From Impatiens glandulifera (taxonomy: Eukaryota > Streptophyta > Magnoliopsida > Ericales > Balsaminaceae): a stretch of 64,000 nucleotides of DNA. Within the stretch, counting starts at the first letter, position 1. Every line of letters begins with the position of its first letter. The stretch is taken from assembly GCF_907164915.1 (NCBI RefSeq), contig NC_061862.1:127357641-127421640 (forward strand). The letters are read 5' to 3'. This document shows, in pieces, positions 12,296 through 22,382 of the stretch. A program made the translations under genes and the position numbers. The notes beneath the pieces were generated by a model. That model was not told the DNA's origin, did no database searches, and saw nothing but the letters and a program-made list of their open reading frames with translations.

Positions 12296-12368
12296 TAGCC
12301 TACCTATGTCTGGAAATTGTGATCTTCGCGTTATTAGCACGAAGCTCTAACCAACTAATCTAATAGGC
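12296..12368 (-). pseudogene. tRNA-Ile(AAU) pseudogene (copy 3)
   Basis: Matches the intact copy in the anticodon arm (gctaataacgcgaa) and the 5' acceptor strand ggcctatta, but the T-arm is damaged (tttccagacat), so the B-box is lost. Confidence 0.75.
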
Positions 12369-12519
12369 CAATTCATGTTATTGGGTATAAGAATCTCAAC
12401 AAAATTTCATGATATGGACATCGTTGAAAATAAAGATGTCAAATGGATTTGGAAAGGGGGATAAATAGGAACTTTAACAAAAATATTGTTTGGAAAACAG
12501 AGACAAACTAAGAGGTTAA

Positions 12520-12702
12520 ATGATGGATAATTGTATGGTTATCTATGGTTATCCTAAAACATGCATTATACCTTTTATTTGCATCCATAAACCAAATTAT
12601 GACAAAAGGAGCGAGTCACCAAGTTCATTAACACAACATATGAATGAAATTAGAACTTGGGGATTACAATCTACAATTGGAGAAAATTTAAAAAATAATT
12701 AA
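12520..12702. other. Array spacer with tRNA terminator
   Basis: A 60-codon plus-strand frame here is only the degenerate LINE-derived part of the repeat unit. The run of six A on this strand at about 12690-12696 is a T6 stretch directly downstream of the minus-strand tRNA-Ile, a suitable Pol III terminator. Confidence 0.5.
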
Positions 12703-12776
12703 TGGCCTATACAGGTCTCGAACCTGTGACCTTCGCGTTATTAGCACGACGCTCTAACCAACTGAGCTAATAGGCC
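12703..12776 (-). tRNA. tRNA-Ile(AAU): tRNA-Ile (anticodon AAU), intact
   Basis: The 74-base minus-strand sequence folds into a full cloverleaf. The acceptor strands GGCCTAT and ATAGGCC pair over all seven positions with discriminator A. The D-arm is GCTCAGTTGGTTAGAGC, the anticodon loop CTAATAA carries AAT (isoleucine after A-to-I editing), and the T-arm ACAGG-TTCGAGA-CCTGT pairs over five bases. A-box (TTAGCTCAGTTGG) and B-box (GGTTCGAGACC) are intact, there is no intron, and a T6 terminator follows. It is the only undamaged copy among seven related sequences in the surrounding tandem array. Confidence 0.95.
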
Positions 12777-13279
12777 AATTATTGTTTTCAGGAATAAGAA
12801 TAATATGGAAATCATTGAAAATAGAGATGAAAAATGAATTTAGAAAGTGGGACAAGTAGGAAAGTTCAACATTTAATATTGTGTGGAATAAGATAAAAGA
12901 GACAAACCAAGGGTTATATGGAGGAGAATGTTATGTTCAATTAAGGTTATCCTAAAATACGAGTTCAACTTCGTCTTGCATTCAGAGACAAAATTATGAA
13001 AAAAGAGAGAGTTGACAAGTTCATTAACATCACATATGTTCATTTCCTCATATACTTAGATGAGACTAAATCTGTTGAGCACCTTTTTCACACTTGATTT
13101 CTTATCTCACATATTTGAGAGACATTTTGCTAAATATATGATGATCCCAAAATTTTCCAATACTTAGTTTTTGGAATGACATTTGATCTATCGGGATTGT
13201 ACTCATTTAGAATTAGAGAGGAGTTCTTAATACTTTTAACAATTGATGAATTTGTCATGAATATGTCAAAAATAATTGA

Positions 13280-13353
13280 TGACCTATACAAGTCTTAAAC
13301 TTGTGACCTTCACGTTATTAACACAACACTTTTACCAACAGAGCTAATAGGCC
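13280..13353 (-). pseudogene. tRNA-Ile(AAU) pseudogene (copy 5)
   Basis: The 5' acceptor and D-arm (ggcctattagctc) are kept, but the D-loop, anticodon stem and T-loop carry several substitutions (tgttggtaaaagtg, aagtttaagac), removing the consensus B-box. Confidence 0.75.
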
Positions 13354-13868
13354 AATTCATGTTATTGAGAATAAGAATATTTTCAAAACATCATGATATG
13401 GACATCAATGAAAATAGAGATAATAAATAGATTTAAAAAGCGAGACAAGTAGGAAAGTTTAACACAGATATTGCTAAGATATGATAAAACATACAAACCA
13501 AGAGATCAAATGGTGGAGAATGGTTTGGTCCACTAAGGTTATCTTAAAACACGAGTTCTATATTTCGCTTGCATCTAGACATAATTATGACAAAAGAGTG
13601 AGTCACCAAGTTCATTAACATCACATAGATCGATTCCCTCTCATTCTTAGATGACGCTAAATCTTTTGAGCATCCTTTTCATACATGCCCTCTTATCTCA
13701 CATATTTGATAGAATTTTGATAAATATATGATGATCTCAAACTTTTACAACACCTAGTTCTTGGAATGACATTAGAACTAGGGGATTACACTCATTTACA
13801 ATTGGAGAAGAGTTCTCAATATCTTCAACAATTGGAGCTTTTATTATGAATAAGTCAAAATTTATAAA

Positions 13869-13941
13869 TGGCCTACATAGGTCTTGAAATTGTGATTTCA
13901 GGTTATTAGTACGATGCTCTAACCAACTAATCAAATAGGAC
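13869..13941 (-). pseudogene. tRNA-Ile(AAU) pseudogene (copy 6)
   Basis: Recognisable by the anticodon region gtactaataacc and gagcatcg, but the acceptor 5' strand reads tcctattt and the variable and T regions have lost bases (tgaaatcacaatttcaagac). Confidence 0.7.
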
Positions 13942-14318
13942 ACAATTCATATTATTGGGTATAATAATCTTAGCAAATCTTCATTATGTGGTCATTGCTG
14001 AAAATAGAGATGACAAGGATTTGGAAAGTGAGACAAATAGGAAAGTATACAAAAATATTGTTTGGATAAAAGAGACGAACTTAGAGGTTAAATGATGGTG
14101 AATAGTATTGTCATCTACGGTTATCCTGAAACATGCGTTCTACCTTTCACTTGCATACATAGACAAAATTATGACTAAAAGAGTGAGTCACCAAGTTCAT
14201 TAACATCACAAAGGAATGACATTTGAATTAGGGTATTACACTCAATCACAATTTGAGAAGAGTTCGAAATACTTTCAACAATTGGAGTATTTGTTATTAA
14301 CTGTTACAAAATAATTAA

Positions 14319-14393
14319 TGGTCTATACAGGTTTGAAACATGTGAACTTTGCTTTATTTACACGATGCTCTAACTAACTGAACTAATATGTCA
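14319..14393 (-). pseudogene. tRNA-Ile(AAU) pseudogene (copy 7)
   Basis: Aligned over its length with the intact copy but with a damaged anticodon loop (tgtaaataaagc) and T-arm (catgtttcaaacctg). The SINE array begins about 190 bases further on. Confidence 0.7.
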
Positions 14394-14578
14394 ATTGATA
14401 TTATTGGGAATAAGAATCTTAGCAAAACTTCATGATATGGACATCATTGAAATAAAGATGATAAATGGAGTTGGAGAGCGAGACAAGTAGGAAAGTTCAA
14501 TATTAATATTGCGTGGAATAAGATAAAAGAGAAAAACTGAGGGTCAAATGATGTAGAATAGTATGGTCAATTAAGGTT

Positions 14579-17536
14579 ATTCTAGCGGCAAAAAGAGGTG
14601 GATATTCTCACCATAAGGTCCTGGGTTCGAGCCCATCAGGCGATAGGTTCTGCGTCTAATTAAATGGTTAAGTGTGTTTGCGGGCAACATGATTAATTCG
14701 TTGTCCCATTTTCATCCCCTCTTCTAGCCTAGCGGCAATAAGAGGTGGGTATAAACCCTAAGTTTTAGGTTAGAGCCCGTCAGACGACAAGTTCTACGCC
14801 TAGTTAAATGGTTAAGTGTATTTTCAGGCTTCATACTTAATCTGTTGTCCCATTTTATATCCCCTCTTCTAGCCTAGCAATAATAAAAGGTGGATACTAA
14901 CCTTAAGTTCCTAGGTTCGAGCTCGTCAGGCGGTAAGTTCTGCATTTGGGTAAATGGTTATGTGTGTTTACGAGCTATATAGTAAATCCTTTGTCCCATT
15001 TATTATTCACTCTTGTAGCCTAGCGTCAATAAGATGTGTATACTAGCCCTAAGTTCCTAGGTTCGAGCCCGATAGGTGATAAGTTTTACGCATGGTTAAA
15101 TGGTTAAGTATGTTTGCGAGCTACATACTTAATCCGTTGTCCCATTTTTTTAGCGGAAATAAGATGTAGATACTAACCCTAAGTTACTAGGTTTAAGTTC
15201 GTCAAGTGACAAGTTATGCATGGTTAAATGGTTAAGTGTGTTTGTGGGCTACATACTTAATCCGTTGTCCTATTTTATCCCCTTTTTAGACTAGCGGCAA
15301 TAAGAGGAGGATACTAAGCCTAAGTTCCTGGGTTTGAGCCCGTCAGGCGACAAGTTCTACGCTTGGTTAAATGGTTAAGTGTGTTTGCAGGATACATACT
15401 TAATCTATTATCCCATTTTTATCCCCTCTTCTAGCCTAGTGTCAACAAGAGATGGATATTTATCCTAAGATCCTGGGTTCAAGCCCGTCAGGCGAAAAGT
15501 TCTACGCTTGATTAAATGATTAAGTGTTTTTGTGGGCTACATGCTTAATCCGTTGTCCCATTTTTTATCCCCTCTTCTAGCCTAGCGGAAATAAAAGGTG
15601 GATACCAACCATAAGTTCCTGGGTCCGAGCCCGTCAGGCGACAAGTTCTACGCTCGGTTAAATGGTTAAGTGTGTTTGTGTGCTACATACTTAGTTCGTT
15701 GTCCCATTTTAACCTTTCTTTTAGCCTAACGACAATAAGAGGCAGATATTATCCCTAAGTTCCAGGGTTCAAACCCGTCATGCATCAAGTTCTACACCTG
15801 GTTAAATGTTTAAGTGTTTATGGGCTACATACTTAATCCGTTGTCCCATTTGTATCCCCTCTTCTAGCCAAACGACAATACGAGGTGGATACTAACCCTA
15901 AGTTCCTGGGTTCGAGCCTGTCAGGCGGCAAGTTCTACGTCTGGTTAAATGGTTAAGTGTGTTTACGGGCTACATACTTAACTTGTTGTCCTATTTCATC
16001 CCCTATTCTAACCTAGTAGTAATAAGAGGTGGATACTAACCCTAAGTTCCTAAGTTTTAGCCCGTCAGACGATAAGTTATGTGCCTGATTAAATGGTTAA
16101 GTGTGTTTGCGGGCTACATACTTAATTCGTTGTCCCATTTTTAAGAGGTGGATATTAACCCTAAGTTCATAGGTTTGAGTCCGTGAGGCGGTAAGTTTTG
16201 CGCATAGTTAAATGATTAAGTGTGTTTGCGGGCTACATACTTAATCCGTTGTCCCATTTGTATTCCCTCTTATAGCCTAGCGGTAATAAGAGATGGATAT
16301 TAATCTTAAGTTCATAGGTTTGAGCCCTTCAGGCGGCATGTCTTACGTCTAGTTAAATGGTTAAGTGTGTTTGTGGCTACATGCTTAATGCGTTGACCCA
16401 TTTTATTCCCTCTTTTAGCTAGAAACAACAAGAGATGGATATTCACCCTAAGATCCTGGGTTTGAGCCCGTCAGGCGGAAAGTTTTGTGTCTGGTTAAAT
16501 GATTAAGTGTTTTTGCGGGCTACATACTTAATCCACTGTCCCATTTTTATCCTCTCTTCTAGACTAGAAGCAATAAGAGGTGGATACTAACCTTAAGTTC
16601 CTGGGTTCGAGTCCATAAAGCGACAAGTTTTGTGCCTAGGTAAATGGTTAAGTGTGTTTGTGGGCTACATACTTAATCCGTTGTCCCATTTTATAACCCT
16701 TCTTCTAGCCTAGTGGCAATAAAATGTGGATACCAACCATAAGTTCATGGGTTTGAGCCCGTTAGGCGGCAAATTCTGCGCATAGTTAAATGGTTAAGTG
16801 TGTTTGTGGGCTATATATTTAATCTGTTGTCCATTTTATCCCCTCTTCTAGCCTAACGACAATAAGAAGTGGATATTATCCCTAAGTTCCTGGGTTCGAG
16901 CCCATCATGCGACAAGTTCTGTGCATATTTAAATGTTTAAGTGTGTTTATAGGATACATACTTAATCTATTATCCCATTTTTATCCCCTCTTCTAGCCTA
17001 GAGGCAATAAGAGGTGGATACTAACCCTAAGTGTCTAGGTTCGAGCTCGTCAGACGGCAATTTCTGCGCCTAGTTAAATGGTTAAGTGTGTTTACAAGCT
17101 ACATACTTAATCTGTTGTTTTATTTCATCCCCTCTTCTAGCCTAACAACACTAAGAGATGTATACTAATCCTAAGTTCCTGAGTTCGAGCCCATCAAGCG
17201 GCAAGTTCTGCGTCTAGTTAAATGGTTAAGTGTGTTTATGGGTTACATACTTAATTCATTGTCCCATTTTTTAAGAGGTAGATACTAACTCTAAGTTCCT
17301 AGGTTCAAGCCCCTCAAGCTGTAAGTTTTGCACCTAGTTAAATGGTTAAGTGTGTTTGCGGGCTATATACTTAATTCGTTGTCCCATTTATATCCCCTCT
17401 TCTAGCCTAGCAGTAATAAGAGGTGAATACTAATCCTAAGTTCCTAGGTTCGAGCCTGACAGGCATCAAGTTCTGCGCCTAGTTAAATGGTTAAGTGTGT
17501 TTGCGGGCTATATACTTAATCTGATGTCCCATTTTT
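14579..17536 (+). repeat. Tandem array of 21 tRNA-derived SINE-like units (~145 bp)
   Basis: Head-to-tail units, each with an A-box-like tagcctagcgg near the start, a B-box ggttcgagccc about 45 bases later, then gtcaggcg, caagttctgcgc, ggttaaatggttaagtgtgt, gggctacatacttaatccgt and tgtcccatttttatcccctc. B-box positions (about 14623, 14769, 14913, 15060, 15190, 15331, 15476, 15621, 15766, 15909, 16052, 16172, 16317, 16459, 16603, 16750, 16892, 17038, 17181, 17301, 17448) give a period of 141-147 bases with short units of about 120-130 bases. The paired internal Pol III boxes at tRNA-like spacing point to a SINE ancestor. A single reverse-oriented copy at 58157-58278 shows that the unit also exists in dispersed form. 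There is no A-rich tail between units, so the array grew as DNA rather than by repeated retroposition. Confidence 0.9.
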
Positions 17537-18239
17537 AAGGCACATGCGTCACAACATGATTGGCACAAGCGACACAATATTGTCCTAAGTTAGAATCTAT
17601 CTAATCGGTGCTGAAATCACCAATTATCAATGGAAGCTCGATCGACATAGGCGTTAAGACACAATCGGCACGAGCGACATGATAGGTACAAAAAGCACGA
17701 CCCGATCTGTACGGACGGCATGATATTGTCTTGCGTCGTAAGTGAGCCATTAATTTTTTCTTGTCCACCTTCGAAATTATTGTTGTATGCTCTATTAGAT
17801 CACGGATGTAGCGTGGAACGACCATAGTTGTCACTTTGCCATAGAACTAGAGTGAATCGTCGAATCTCCTTTCTACCGAGACTAGTCGTATTCCTAGCGT
17901 CGGTCGCACTCCCCTATTTATTAATCGCTTATAGGTACAGTCTAAGGCTTTGGTCTGGGCTTCAAGACACACCGCGAGGGACTACGCCTTTTTGAATCAA
18001 TAATCAGTCCGGTGGAAGCTGTACTAGCTACAAACTGATTCAAAGGAATTTAGTCCAGTTCTTGACTGAATTTCTAACTTCAAACTCTTGTTGAGGTATA
18101 GTTGGAATTTCAACTGTGTTTATTAAGCCAACCTTTTACTATAGAGCTCACCATTCTGTGGTTCCTTTATACATCAATCCTCTTTACATGTTGATTTATC
18201 ATTTGGCTGGTAATTTGTCGTTCTAGTATTATAACACGG
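17537..18239. other. Unassigned, moderately GC-rich stretch
   Basis: No recognisable gene. A 77-codon minus-strand frame (17601-17834) has no domain I know. Phrases with gacacaa, ggcacgagcgacatga and cacaatcggcacgagc recur, suggesting an old degraded repeat. The region joins the SINE array to the degenerate ORF that follows. Confidence 0.4.
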
Positions 18240-19700
18240 GTAAATGGAGCCCTACTAGCTTGGTCTGTTGATCCGGAGAAGCTGCCAAAGGGACCAGCGG
18301 CCTACAGAAAGACCGGGAGAGACATGAGATCACTTAGGTCAAGTTACAATTATGGGAAACCGATCCTTATTGTCAATGATGGATTCATGCCTATGGAAGA
18401 TAAGAGCTCTATTGATTCTAAGACAAATCCTCTTCCAGGTATGAATTCTAACCCACTTGATATAGATTGTTATGAGAATAGTTACATCGGGGATGCATCC
18501 ATCATTCATGAACATGAGCATGTTAGAAAAGATAGGATTATCTTAGCTAAGAATGATAAAACTGGAACTAAGTCAAACGAATTTTAATTCCTACAATTAG
18601 TAAAAATGTCTTAAGATCAGTTTTACATGATGTTTTATTTGAGTCTAAGGTTGGTATCCTAGACCAAAATGATATATCTATGATAAAATCGGTCTTGAAA
18701 TCAAACCCCATCGAATCTGAGGTTAATCGGGTCCAAAACATGGAAGAAGTAGTTCATCAGTCTATCGGGTGTACTTCCATCGATCCCAGGTCTATCGAAT
18801 GCAGTTCTTTTGATCTTCAGGCTTTATCGGGTTCAATTAATGTAGGGAGCTCATGGTCTGATGCAGAGTTAAATAATCTAGGAGATGCAGGTTTGTGTCT
18901 ATTGGGTCCTAATTCTATCGATCACAAGTTAGATTCAAGTATGGATGGCATGGGAGCTAATGTTGAGTCATATGGAGTGGGTAAATCTGAAATAGAGTCT
19001 ATTTCTTCTGAAACTGATGAAAATATGTTGTGTAGATTCAGTTCTATTGGTACCTCGGTCCTTCAGTCAATCGGGTGCAAGTCTGATGAACAATCGGGTC
19101 CTAATACAAATTTGAATTTAGGATTGGGGTCTGGGTTGATAGTGTTAAAATTTGATGTACATTGGTTAATTCGTGTGAACCATTGAGTGCTAAGGAAGTA
19201 GGGTATGGGTTTGAGAAAACATAGTCTATTGATGTTGAATCTGTTGAGAATTTGATGAGTGGATGCAGTCTTATTGTTCCCTCGGTCCTACAGTCTAATG
19301 AGTATAAATATGATGAACAATCGGGTCACAATGATGTTGTGAAGTCAAGGTTTGGGTCTGGAATTAACGTTTAAGATCTGATGATAATTTGGGTGATAAT
19401 AATTTGGGTGAAGTGGAGAAGATGGTATTTAACGGGTGTTGCTCCAATGAAATATCAGGTTCCAAAGTTGCTAAAGAATCAGGGTCTAGGTATGTGAAGT
19501 CGGGGTCTAGATCTGGAAAGAATGAATAAAGAACTGAAACCAAAATGGGTAAATTGAATGGAAAGGAGAAGCTAGAAAGCATTGGTCCTTTTGCTAAAAC
19601 TGATGGGATTCTAAATCCTAACAGTTTATCAGTCCAGCAGTCATTTAGGTGATGTTCACATGATACTCTAAGTCATAACGAAGTTGAAATATAAGGAATT
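18240..19700 (+). pseudogene. Degenerate ORF of unknown family, internally repetitive
   Basis: A plus-strand coding trace runs from about 18240 (GVNGALLAWSVDPEKLPKG) through frames 18324-18587 and 18680-19186, then continues in shifted frames to about 19700. It is rich in S, N, D and G. A module recurs: SVLQSIGCKSDEQSGPN near 19080 and, after a frameshift, PSVLQSNEYKYDEQSGHN near 19300; QSIGCTSIDPRSIECSS near 18760 is a weaker third copy. Position 5' of LINE reverse-transcriptase remains (24358-25620) would suit a LINE ORF1 split by the LTR elements between, but I do not recognise the domain and this is conjecture. It is clearly broken by stops and frameshifts. Confidence 0.4.
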
Positions 19701-19758
19701 AAATAAAGGTCAATATCAGTTGTAAAAGAATCAATTGCTGCTGAAATTGGTGGAAAAC

Positions 19759-21265
19759 TGTTAGTTTAAGTTAAATAAAGAAAAGAGAAAATTAATTAAA
19801 AGAGAAATAATTAATTAATAAACTTAAGAAAACAAGTACGACATAGTTTTAATGATGTGGTATGAATAAAACTAAGTTGTAGCTTGTACAAAATAAGTTA
19901 TGGTATGAACAGAACTAAGTTGTGTAATTTACCTTGCGCAGGTACAACTCATAAGACGTATATCTTTAGACGTGGTGTGAAGAAGTAATGCGCGAGTAGA
20001 CGTTGTCTAATTACATCAGACGTGGTTTCAAGTAATGCGTGAACAGATATCGTCTAATTACATCAGACGTGGTCTGAAGTAATGTGTGAGCAGACGTCGT
20101 CTAATTACATAGTAATGCGCAAACAAACGTCGTCTAATTACATAAGACGTGGTCTGAAGTAATGCGCGAGTAGACGTCGTCTAATTACATAAGACATGGT
20201 CTGAAGTAATGCACGAGCAGACATCGTCTAATTACATCAAACGTGGTCTGAAGTAATGCGTGAGTACACGTCGTCTAATTACATCAAACGTGGTCTGAAG
20301 TAATGCGCGAATAGACGTCGTCTAATTACATCAGACGTGGTCTGAATTAATGCGCGAGCAGTCGTCGTCTGACTTCATTAGAATTGTAGTATAAAGAAGT
20401 TTGCATCTAGACGCCTTGCTTCAGCAGCTGTCTGAAGAAGCGTCTAATGCCTTGCTTCAGTAGTCGTCTGAAGAAGCATCCGACTATTTATTCAGCTAAT
20501 CTACAGTGTTCGTTATCAACAGTCTGACAAGTTAACTCAAACAACAAATGAACAATTGCCACGTACATTATTATTATTATTCAAATTGCTCGCACTGTAC
20601 TATTACAGTACAACACGATCTCAAAGAATATTCGGTGCACTATCAGTCCGGTACGACCAGGATCCCAACGAACATATTTCTTTGTACTATTTGTACATTT
20701 GGCGTACATCCAACGGAAAGAGGACACATGTCCACGAAGAAGATTCGATCGTTGAAATGATTTCAGTATAAATTGTTATCCAAGGATAACTTGCGAATTG
20801 CTTAGTTCTCTAAACTCTAAGCTTTTAAGCACTTGAATGTCTTATCATCTGAATCTGAATCTCTCTCGTACTCCAAAAAGCTCAAGTGCAAATTGATCAC
20901 ATTGTGAACATTCTATAATTCATTCATTGTTCTTTCTATGTGAAATTTCAGTGTTGTAAGTTGAACATAGGTTGTTTTGTTCAATAAAGAATTATCTAGA
21001 AGTTCAGAAATAGGTAGTTGTTAAGTCCTGTGTTTTCTGGTTGGGTTTGTGCAGCTGCTATATAAATCAAAGCCTTCTAGTGAATATCCTTTTGGAAACA
21101 GAGTAAGGGGTGACGTAAGAGTTTTATCTCCGAACATCCATAAAACTCCGTGTGTTATTTCCTTTTCGTCACTTGCATTCGTTTTCCTGACGCTTCAAAT
21201 CTAGCAAGTAGTTCCTCACTTAAATCCATTCAAGAGCTTACAAAGATTTGTGAAGAATAAAAATA
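19759..21265 (+). mobile_element. Copia-type LTR remnant, plus orientation
   Basis: Starts tgttagtttaag, preceded by a purine-leaning ttggtggaaaac. A TATA-like gtataaatt lies at about 20766. The block at 21079-21165 (agtgaatatcct, then ggggtgacgtaagagttt, tatctccgaacatccataaa) is nearly identical to 38789-38876 inside the well-defined LTR at 38008-39211 and in the same orientation, so this is the same LTR superfamily. No primer-binding site follows, so the LTR is truncated or interrupted near 21260. Alternative: one 2.6 kb unit bounded by TGTTAG at 19759 and CTAACA at 22377-22382. Confidence 0.55.
19968..20374 (+). repeat. 47 bp minisatellite, about 8.5 copies, inside the LTR
   Basis: The unit is cagacgtggtctgaagtaat, gcgcgagcagacgtcgtcta, attacat: 47 bases. 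Units begin near 20028, 20075, 20155, 20202, 20249, 20296 and 20343, with one shortened unit near 20122. Each unit contains two short inverted repeats (CAGAC-gtg-GTCTG and AGACG-t-CGTCT), each centred on an ACGT core. It sits upstream of the LTR TATA-like element, in the position of a U3 enhancer. Confidence 0.85.
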
Positions 21266-22382
21266 AATATTAACCACTCACAAGATTAACATCGAATTGT
21301 TTAATATGGTTGAGCTTTGTTTTCTTAAATAGAAGTATGACAACGGTCATATTCTTCTTCTTCAACGAATATATTTCCTTGATAGTACTTCGTTTCTTGA
21401 ATTTGATTGGTTGAAGATCGGTGTAGTACAGCTTTGGGATATCCTCTAATTTTGTTTGATGATATGTCAACATGGAATTAATTGGATTAATGATTTCCAA
21501 GGAGCAACTAGTATGCAGATTTGTCTTCTAATGATTTGGCTGTCTGAAATAATGTGACAGACAACTGCTCCAAGTGGACTATATCGGACTTATACCTAAA
21601 TGGTAGTCTGAGTTAATTTGGCAAACTTATACTCCCAATATATCCTTCATCAGACTTGTATTAAAATGGCAATAATAAACTCTAGACATATGAAGAATGT
21701 TCTTTGTAATTACCGAAATTGTTTTGCATAGCACTAAATAGGAAACTGTCAGTTGCACTTCGTATAAAACTATTTTAGCATATAACCGGTTCCGCTTCTT
21801 GTGAATAATCGGTCAAACTACCATTGGAAGGATACTACCGATTTCTCATATAATAACACTGAATTTAGGATACTAACGGTTCCTCTTCTTGGAGTAAAAG
21901 CCGGTCATTCTACCGATTTCGTTTTATGACATATAACCGATAAGTTTACCAATCAGCTTGTTAAGCGGTAAAGCCGATTTCTACTACCTAACCGATCCTA
22001 CTACCGGTTCTACTTCTTATGAATGGTCGAACATATAACCGATCAGACTACCAGTTGCGCCGTCTTTATAAAACCGAAGATATTACCGGTTGCGCCTTCT
22101 TTAATAAATAACCGAGCAGATAATCGGTTGCATTTCTTATGGATAGCCGAATGGACAACCGGTCACACTACCGGTTCTGCCGTCTTTTTGGAGACAATCG
22201 AGCATTTTCCGATTTTCTTTATCCTGCACAAAGTTAACTTGGTTAATTTTTTAGATAATTAATTACCACAGATTAATTATCTAATTTATCTAACAATTTC
22301 TCCATTTTTAATTATTTAATCTAAATATTTAAAACCTTGTAATCGTTGACCATTTATATTAAGTTAATTTTGATTCTAACAG
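21266..22382 (-). mobile_element. Probable 3' LTR of a minus-strand element
   Basis: On the minus strand a polypurine tract (caaagagggagaaac, complement of 22383-22397) runs directly into TGTTAGAATC at 22382, the normal junction of internal region and 3' LTR. The interior at 21780-22220 contains about a dozen degenerate repeats built on accggttgcgccttctt. The LTR at 38008 has a comparable AACCGG-rich 5' part. Its far end is unclear because it meets the plus-oriented LTR remnant near 21260. The degenerate ORF at 22652-24333 lies immediately upstream on the same strand. Confidence 0.5.

Larger units (their letters stand above)
11318..14578. repeat. Tandem array of LINE-fragment plus tRNA-Ile units
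   Basis: Six to seven units of about 410-590 bases repeat the same order: a tRNA-Ile(AAU) copy on the minus strand, then gggaataagaatcttag, catgatatggacatcattga, gataaatggattt, gggtcaaatgatggagaatg, gtcaattaaggttatcc and gacaaaattatgacaaaaga on the plus strand. The plus-strand part translates to a degenerate LINE reverse-transcriptase zinc-binding (zf-RVT) region. tRNA copies begin near 11318, 11875, 12296, 12703, 13280, 13869 and 14319. The last unit breaks off in gtcaattaaggttat at about 14578, where the SINE array begins. Units differ by numerous substitutions and deletions, so amplification is not recent. Confidence 0.85.

Noticed and set aside
14579..20374. Regularly spaced direct repeats (145 bp and 47 bp) that could suggest a CRISPR-like array
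   Set aside because: The units are contiguous tandem repeats without unique spacers, inside plant nuclear DNA with Pol III boxes or LTR signals; no cas genes are present.
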